Below, in pieces: positions 58,102 to 64,000 of a DNA stretch of 64,000 nucleotides. The stretch covers positions 16,624 through 80,623 of the forward strand of contig CADCVH010000084.1 in assembly GCA_902806085.1 (NCBI GenBank), given 5' to 3'. A model generated the notes under the pieces. It was not told the origin of the DNA and did no database searches. It saw only the letters and a program-made list of their open reading frames with translations. The translations under genes were made by a program, and so were the position numbers. How positions within the stretch are numbered: position 1 is the stretch's first letter; each line of letters starts with the position of its first letter. The DNA is from an uncultured Rubrobacteraceae bacterium (GTDB lineage: Bacteria; Actinomycetota; Rubrobacteria; Rubrobacterales; Rubrobacteraceae).

Positions 58102-59090
58102 GCCTTCGATCCGCCGGGGCGTGGCGTCGCTACCGTGGAGGAGCCGTGGGCCGGTTCCTGTTGAGAAGGCTATGGCTCAGCGCCATCACCCTGCTCCTGG
58201 TTTCGGTCGTGCTGTTCGTCGTGGCCGAGGTGCTCCCCGGGGACGTGGGGCGCACGATCCTGGGCCCCTTCGCCACCAACGCTCAGGTCGCCCAGCTCAA
58301 CCAGGAGCTCGGGTTGGACCGTCCGCTCCCGGTACGCTACGCGGACTGGCTGGGCAACTTCGTCACCGGGGACTGGGGGCAATCCTTCCTCCTGAACACG
58401 CCGGTCAGGTCGCTGGTGGTCGAGAGGATGGTCAACTCCCTGCTGCTCGGCGCCTTCGCCCTGGCGTTTATCGTGCCCGTGTCCATAGGCCTCGGCGTCC
58501 TCGCCGCCCTGTACCGGGACCGCTTTATCGACCGGGCGATCTCCGTCACCGGGCTCTCGCTCATCGCGCTGCCCGAGTTCGTCGTCGGGGTGATCGTGCT
58601 CGTCATCTTCGCCGTTGAGCTGGGCTGGTTCCCCGTCTCCTCGCAGGTTCCTTCGGCCAACCCGGTCGACGTTTTCCGCCAGTTTCTCATGCCCTCCATC
58701 CCGCTGATGCTCGTGCTTTTCGGCTACATCGCCCGCATGGCCCGGGCTGGGACGGTCGAGGCGCTGGGCTCGGACTACGTCCGCACGGCGGTCCTCAAGG
58801 GCCTGTCGCGGAGGGCCCTGATCTGGCGCCACGTCCTGCGCAACGCCCTCCTGCCCACGATAAGCGTCGTCAGCGTGCAGGTCGGCTACCTGTTCGGGGG
58901 CCTGGTCGTCATCGAGACCCTCTTCAACTACCCCGGCATCGGCAAGTTGCTTCTCGACTCGGCGGTGGGTCACGACCTGCCCGTCCTGGAGGCGTCGGTC
59001 CTGGTCGTCGCCGTACTGTATATGCTCTCGAACCTCGTGGCCGACTCGCTGTACGCCGTCCTGAACCCGCGCATCCGGGTGGGCCGCTGA
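58098..59090 (+). CDS. ABC transporter permease (DppB type)
   Basis: FLLRRLWLSAITLLLVSVVLFVVAEVLPGD; SDYVRTAVLKGLSRRALIWRHVLRNALLPTISV; start GTG 58098 or GTG 58146. Confidence 0.92.
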   Translation: MSLRSAGAWRRYRGGAVGRFLLRRLWLSAITLLLVSVVLFVVAEVLPGDVGRTILGPFATNAQVAQLNQELGLDRPLPVRYADWLGNFVTGDWGQSFLLNTPVRSLVVERMVNSLLLGAFALAFIVPVSIGLGVLAALYRDRFIDRAISVTGLSLIALPEFVVGVIVLVIFAVELGWFPVSSQVPSANPVDVFRQFLMPSIPLMLVLFGYIARMARAGTVEALGSDYVRTAVLKGLSRRALIWRHVLRNALLPTISVVSVQVGYLFGGLVVIETLFNYPGIGKLLLDSAVGHDLPVLEASVLVVAVLYMLSNLVADSLYAVLNPRIRVGR

Positions 59091-59980
59091 TGGAGGGACG
59101 GGACGCGACCGCGGTCACCGTCAGGCCGGAGGCGCCGGGGTCGCCGGGCCGGCGGGAGGGTTTCGGGGACCTGGCTTTAGCGGCGGCCTCGTCCAAGACC
59201 TTCCTGACGGGTGCCGCCATCCTGGTGTTCTGGGTGTTTATGGCCCTGTTCTGGGGGGTGGTGGCGCCCTACGATCCGCAGGCCGTGGATCCCACGGCGA
59301 GCCTCGCCCCGCCCTCGGGGGAGCACTGGTTCGGCACAGACAACCTCGGCCGCGACGTGCTCTCCCGGGTTCTCGCGGGGGCGAGCTCCGTGCTGACGGT
59401 CGCCCCGCTCGGGACGGCTTTGGGGATGGTGGGCGGCATCGCGGTCGGGCTCGTCACGGGGTACTACCGGGGGCGCGTTGACGACGTGATCATGCGGGTC
59501 GTGGACGCGCTGCTCGCGTTCCCGCTCATCATCATCGCCGTGCTCGTGCTCTCCGTCTTGGGTTCCTCCAAGGTCAACGTGGTGCTCGTGATCGGGGTGG
59601 TGTTTACCCCCATCGTCGCCCGGACCGTGCGTTCTGCGGTGCTCTCAGAGCGGGAGCGCGAGTACGTTGCCGCCGCCCGCCTGCGCGGCGAGTCGGGGGG
59701 CTACATCATGGTCTCTGAGATCCTGCCGAACATCCTCTCGCCCATAGCCGTCGAGGCGACCATCAGGCTCGGGTACGCGATCTTCACCTCCGCCACGCTC
59801 TCCTTCCTCTCGCTCGGCATCCAGGAGCCGTCGCCTGACTGGGGCCTGACCATCTCCCTCGGGCGCGTCTACCTGCAGGCGGCGCCGTGGGTGGTGGTCT
59901 TCCCGGCGCTCGCACTCGCCACGCTGGTTGTCGCGGTAAACCTCGTGGCCGACGGGCTCCTGCAGGCGGTCGAGGAGTGA
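59090..59980 (+). CDS. ABC transporter permease (DppC type)
   Basis: HWFGTDNLGRDVLSRVLAGASSVL; REREYVAAARLRGESGGYIMVSEILPNILSPI; ATGA overlap with the upstream gene. Confidence 0.93.
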   Translation: MEGRDATAVTVRPEAPGSPGRREGFGDLALAAASSKTFLTGAAILVFWVFMALFWGVVAPYDPQAVDPTASLAPPSGEHWFGTDNLGRDVLSRVLAGASSVLTVAPLGTALGMVGGIAVGLVTGYYRGRVDDVIMRVVDALLAFPLIIIAVLVLSVLGSSKVNVVLVIGVVFTPIVARTVRSAVLSEREREYVAAARLRGESGGYIMVSEILPNILSPIAVEATIRLGYAIFTSATLSFLSLGIQEPSPDWGLTISLGRVYLQAAPWVVVFPALALATLVVAVNLVADGLLQAVEE

Positions 59981-62073
59981 GCGCCGCGAACGGACGGGCG
60001 ACCGTGGACGTCGAGGGGCTCTCGATCAGCTACCTCAGGCGCAGGCAGCCGCTGCGCGTGATCGAGGATTTGACGTTCTCGATCCGGCCCGGCGAGGCCT
60101 ACGGGCTGGTCGGGGAGTCGGGCTGCGGCAAGTCGACGGTGGCGATGGCGCTCATGCGCTACCTCCCCCAGAACGCCGTCGTCGACGCGGGCCGCGTCAC
60201 CTTCGCGGGCGACGACCTGCTCGGCGCCGACGGGGCCACGCTGCGCCGCTGGCGCGGGAGCCGGATGGCGATGGTCTACCAGGACCCCGCGAGCGCCCTG
60301 AACCCCTCGATGCGGGTGGGCGCCCAGATCTCCGAGGTGTACCGCCAACACCGCGGGATGGACGGGGCGGCGGCTTCGAAAGAAGCGGAGGCCATGCTCG
60401 GGAAGGTGAGGATCACCGACCCGGGCCGGATCCTCGGGCGCTACCCGCACGAGCTCTCCGGCGGGCAGCAGCAGCGGGTCATGATCGCGATGGCGCTCTC
60501 CACGGACCCGGAGCTGCTGGTCCTTGACGAGCCGACCACGGGGCTTGACGCGACCGTCGAGGCCGAGGTGCTCGACCTCGTGGAGCAACTGCGCAGCGAC
60601 TTCGACACTTCCATCCTGTTTATCAGCCACAACCTCGGCGTCGTGAGGCGCGTGTGCGAGCGGGTGGGCGTGCTCTACGCGGGGCGCCTGATCGAGGAGG
60701 GCCCCTCAGACGAGCTCCTCCGCGAGCCGCGCCACCCCTACACCCTAGGGCTCCTGCGCTGCGTGCCCCGGCGGGGCATGCGCAAGGACGCCCTGCGCCT
60801 GGAGCCGATCCCCGGTTCGCTGCCCCCTCTGGGGGCCGACCTGCCCGGTTGCGTGTACGCTTCCCGCTGCCCCATAGCCAGGGAACGCTGCCACGTCGAG
60901 CCGCCGCCGCCCTACGACACGGGGGACGGCAGGATCAGCCGCTGCCACTACCACGACGAGGTGCCCACGATACCGCCGGGCGAGCAGCAAATAACGCCGC
61001 CGCCACCTTCGGACGGGGCGACGCTGCTCAAGGTAGAAGATCTCGTAAAGACCTACGGCACCTCCGGGAACAGTATGCAGGCGGTGGCCGGCGTCTCCTT
61101 CGAGGTGCGCCAGGGCGAGGTGTTCGGGCTCGTCGGCGAGTCGGGGAGCGGCAAGACCTCGCTCGCCAGGTGCCTCAGCGGGCTGGTGGACGCCTCGTCC
61201 GGCCGGGCCACGTTCGAGGACCACCTTGACATCTCCGCCGCCGAGCACCGGCGCAACGCCGAGCTGCGCCGCAAGCTGCAGATGATCTTCCAGAATCCGG
61301 ACACCTCGCTGAACCCGCGCCACTCCGTCCGGCGCATCCTGGGCCGCGCCCTGCTGCTGCTCGCCGGCGTAAAGAATCGCCGGGAGCGGGAGCGGCGCTC
61401 GCTCGAGCTGGCCTCCTCGGTGCGCCTGGAGCCGCGCCACTTGCAGGTGCGCCCGTCGGCCCTCTCGGGCGGCCTCAAGCAACGCGTCGCCATCGCCCGG
61501 GCCTTCGCCGGGGAGCCGGCGCTCGTCCTGTGCGACGAGCCGGTCAGCGCCCTCGACGTCTCCGTGCAGGCGGCCATCCTGAACCTGCTCCTGGACGTGC
61601 AGGCGGAAAGGAAGGTCTCCTACCTCTTCATCTCCCACGACCTCAACGTCGTCCGGTACCTCGCCGACAGCATCGGCGTGATGTACCTCGGCCAACTCGT
61701 CGACGTTGGCCCGGCCCGGGCGGTCTTCGACCCCCCGCACCACCCCTACACCGAGGCGCTCGTCTCGGCCATGACCACGCTCGAAGACTCGGGCGGTTCG
61801 CGCCCGCGCATCAAGCTCGGCGGTCCGATGCCGAGCCCCAGCGATCCGCCGTCCGGGTGCCGGTTCCACACCCGCTGCCCCCGGTTCCTGGGCGACATTT
61901 GCCGCGACGAAGCACCACCGTGGCAGCGTGACGGGGAGGGCCACCAGTACCGCTGCCACATCCGGCCCGGTGAGCTCTCAGGCCTGCAGCGGGCCAACGG
62001 GGCTTCCCCGGACGAACCCCAAGCCGCGACCAGGCGGGACCATCCACCCAAAGAGAACGGACGGCAAGGGTGA
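59977..62073 (+). CDS. Fused dual ATP-binding protein of oligopeptide-type ABC transporter (DppD-DppF fusion)
   Basis: Two full ATPase cores: GESGCGKST/LSGGQQQRVMIAMAL/LLVLDEPTTGLD and GESGSGKTS/LSGGLKQRVAIARAF/LVLCDEPVSALD, each followed by an oligopeptide-transporter C-term Cys region. Confidence 0.95.
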   Translation: MSAANGRATVDVEGLSISYLRRRQPLRVIEDLTFSIRPGEAYGLVGESGCGKSTVAMALMRYLPQNAVVDAGRVTFAGDDLLGADGATLRRWRGSRMAMVYQDPASALNPSMRVGAQISEVYRQHRGMDGAAASKEAEAMLGKVRITDPGRILGRYPHELSGGQQQRVMIAMALSTDPELLVLDEPTTGLDATVEAEVLDLVEQLRSDFDTSILFISHNLGVVRRVCERVGVLYAGRLIEEGPSDELLREPRHPYTLGLLRCVPRRGMRKDALRLEPIPGSLPPLGADLPGCVYASRCPIARERCHVEPPPPYDTGDGRISRCHYHDEVPTIPPGEQQITPPPPSDGATLLKVEDLVKTYGTSGNSMQAVAGVSFEVRQGEVFGLVGESGSGKTSLARCLSGLVDASSGRATFEDHLDISAAEHRRNAELRRKLQMIFQNPDTSLNPRHSVRRILGRALLLLAGVKNRRERERRSLELASSVRLEPRHLQVRPSALSGGLKQRVAIARAFAGEPALVLCDEPVSALDVSVQAAILNLLLDVQAERKVSYLFISHDLNVVRYLADSIGVMYLGQLVDVGPARAVFDPPHHPYTEALVSAMTTLEDSGGSRPRIKLGGPMPSPSDPPSGCRFHTRCPRFLGDICRDEAPPWQRDGEGHQYRCHIRPGELSGLQRANGASPDEPQAATRRDHPPKENGRQG

Positions 62074-62195
62074 GGCGCGGCGCAACCGGCCCGCTTCACA
62101 AGATTTTCTGATCGGCACGGCTTCAGCGAGGTACGGTGGTCTCTAGCCGCATCGAATCCCCTGAAACCTGATGACTCGCTCCGACGCCCGAAAAG

Positions 62196-63494
62196 TTACG
62201 GGCTGCCGGAGGTGCTTCCGGCCACGCCGCACCAGTCGACCAGGAGGAAGGCGATGGTCTTGCTCGCCGTCAGCAGGTCGTCGATGATGATGTGCTCGTC
62301 GGCGCTGTGCGCCCAGCCGACGTCGCCGGCCCCGTACATAACGCAGGGCATCCCCCCGAAGTGGATGAAGAGCCTCATGTCCGCGCCGTAGCTCACGCCC
62401 TCCACGGCCGGGGCGGCGCCCGTCACGCGTTCGTGGGCGCGCATCACGGCCCCGGAGATCGGGGCGTCGAGCGGAACCTCGACCGGCATGGTCTGGCCGC
62501 CGAACCACTCGATCTCGGGCGGGTGCCCGCGCAGCCAGGGGTCGAGGGCCGCGACGGCCGCGATTCGCTCCTCGAGGAGGACCTGCAAGGCCCCGACCTC
62601 CTCGCCCGGCAGCATGCCGACGCGGATGTCGGCTTCGAGCGATTCTGGCACCGTTACGGCCCAGTTGCCCGAGCGCACGATGCCGACGTTGATGGGGACC
62701 TTGTCCTCCATGGCGTCGAAGAGCGGGTGGGAGATCCCGGCCGTGCGCTCCCGCTCGAGCGAGCGGAGGTCTTCGAAGATCGGGACGAACTTCTCGAAGG
62801 CCGAGACCCCCCGGTGGCGCACCGCGGCGTGTACCGCGCTGCCGGTGATCTTCAGCCGGAAAACGACCGAGCCGGCCTGGGCCGGGACGAGTGCTAAGCG
62901 GGTGGGCTCGCTGATCAGGGCGGCGTCGCCCCGGTAGCCTTCCAGGATGGTCGCGAGCGCGCCGACGCCGCCGTCTTCCTCGCCGACCGTGGCGGCGACG
63001 GTCACGTCCCCCCGAAGCCCGACGCCGAGCTCTCCGAGCGCCCGCAGCGCGGCGACGAAGGTCGCCAGCCCGCCCTTCATGTCGCACGAACCGCGGCCGT
63101 ACAGGCGCCCGTCGGCGACCGCCCCGGAGAGCGGCCCTTGGGTCCAGGCGCCGGGGTCCCCGTTCTCCACGGTGTCCATGTGCGCGTTCAGCAGGATCGC
63201 CTTTCCCCCACCGCTGCCGGCCCTGATGCCGATCACGTTCGGCCGGTTCCCGAACCTGGTCTGCACGCCGACGTGCCCGTAGTGGGGCGAGACCTGCTCC
63301 GGCGTCGCCTCGCACCGCTCGACCGCGAGCCCGCTCTCCCGGAAAGCCTCCGCGACGACCTCCTGAACCGCGCCCTCGTCCCCCGTCACCGACGGGACGC
63401 GCACGAGGTCCTGCAACAACCGCACCGTGTCCTCACGCTGCGCCTCGACGGTCCGGATTATCCCCTCGCGAAGCGCGGCATCGATCTCGGTCAT
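62196..63494 (-). CDS. M20 family metallopeptidase/deacylase (ArgE/DapE type)
   Basis: ILLNAHMDTVENGD; YGRGSCDMKGGLATFVAALRAL; ATVGEEDGGVGALATIL; EGVSYGADMRLFIHFGGMPCVMYGAGDVGWAHSADEHIIIDDLL. Confidence 0.94.
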   Translation of the reverse strand: MTEIDAALREGIIRTVEAQREDTVRLLQDLVRVPSVTGDEGAVQEVVAEAFRESGLAVERCEATPEQVSPHYGHVGVQTRFGNRPNVIGIRAGSGGGKAILLNAHMDTVENGDPGAWTQGPLSGAVADGRLYGRGSCDMKGGLATFVAALRALGELGVGLRGDVTVAATVGEEDGGVGALATILEGYRGDAALISEPTRLALVPAQAGSVVFRLKITGSAVHAAVRHRGVSAFEKFVPIFEDLRSLERERTAGISHPLFDAMEDKVPINVGIVRSGNWAVTVPESLEADIRVGMLPGEEVGALQVLLEERIAAVAALDPWLRGHPPEIEWFGGQTMPVEVPLDAPISGAVMRAHERVTGAAPAVEGVSYGADMRLFIHFGGMPCVMYGAGDVGWAHSADEHIIIDDLLTASKTIAFLLVDWCGVAGSTSGSP

Positions 63495-63613
63495 GCGCAG
63501 TGCTCTCCTGCCGATCTGGTTTCTGTGTCACCAATCAAAGCCGCCGCCCTGGCGGCCGTGATCCACCCCATCCGTACGCGACTCTAGGGGTAACAGGACC
63601 CGTCGCCCCCGCG

Positions 63614-64000
63614 TTAGCCCCGCCTTCTCCGGCGGCCGATCTCCCCCTCCAGCTCGGACAGGGCCTGGCCCGTGATCTCCGCTATGCGGCTCAGGATCTC
63701 GCGGTCGGAGGTGAGCGCCGGGGAGAACTGGATCACCGGGTCCTCCTTGTCGTCGAACCGGCAGATCAAGCCGTGCTTCAAGAGGCTCTGGGGCAGCACG
63801 CCCTTGAAGTATTCGAGGTAGTCCTTGCCGGCTATCGGGGTGCCGTCGGGCCACTCTGCCCTGATCTCGACCCCCCAGAAGAAGCCCATCCCCCGAACCT
63901 CCTTGACGATGGGGTGCCCCGAGGCCATCCTCTCGAGCTCCCCCCCGAAGTGGCCCTCCAGGTCGCGCACGTTCTCCAAGAGCCTCTCCCGCTCCATGAT
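63614..64000 (-). CDS. Class III aminotransferase, C-terminal part (truncated by window edge)
   Basis: NVRDLEGHFGGELERMASGHPIVKEVRGMGFFWGVEIRAEWPDG...VIQFSPALTSDREILSRIAEITGQALSELE; open at the window end. Confidence 0.85.
   Translation of the reverse strand: MMERERLLENVRDLEGHFGGELERMASGHPIVKEVRGMGFFWGVEIRAEWPDGTPIAGKDYLEYFKGVLPQSLLKHGLICRFDDKEDPVIQFSPALTSDREILSRIAEITGQALSELEGEIGRRRRRG

Noticed and set aside
1-64000. tRNA/rRNA genes, prophage, defence islands or CRISPR-Cas
   Set aside because: No convincing tRNA arms, rRNA motifs, phage structural genes, restriction/Cas genes or spaced repeats were recognised on either strand by eye; tRNAscan-SE and PADLOC/DefenseFinder would be decisive.

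Overview
64 kb of very GC-rich actinobacterial chromosome; codon bias and gene content suggest a Rubrobacter-like lineage (inference). All calls come from reading the supplied sequence and ORF track; no database search was run. Main content: (1) a left edge with decayed genes: an IS630-type transposase fragment and a glycine-betaine (OpuAC-type) binding-protein pseudogene; (2) ordinary metabolic and housekeeping genes: flavoprotein pair, Zn-ADH, MFS, aminotransferase, HAD, Fpg, ileS, sulfite-oxidase-like molybdoenzyme, endonuclease V, peptide ABC transporter, sortase, S9 peptidase, formate-THF ligase and 5-formyl-THF cyclo-ligase; (3) an apparent ~9.7 kb operon (40325-49958) with four sarcosine-oxidase-type subunits (B-D-A-G), a type III GS/gamma-glutamylmethylamide synthetase and the three N-methylglutamate-synthase-type subunits. 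This is a complete gene set for the N-methylglutamate pathway of methylamine use, with a strong candidate sigma70-type promoter, an XRE-cupin regulator downstream and a divergent APC permease plus three small membrane proteins; (4) a second catabolic module (53087-64000) with a SoxB-like oxidase, aldehyde dehydrogenase, oligopeptide-type ABC transporter with a fused double ATPase, M20 amidohydrolase and class III aminotransferase. Regulatory signals include a clear T-box leader with promoter and terminator upstream of ileS, two arrays of ~11-bp-phased GTAA(C/G/T) repeats around the molybdoenzyme and endonuclease V genes, and several palindromes. No rRNA, tRNA, CRISPR array or intact mobile element was recognised.
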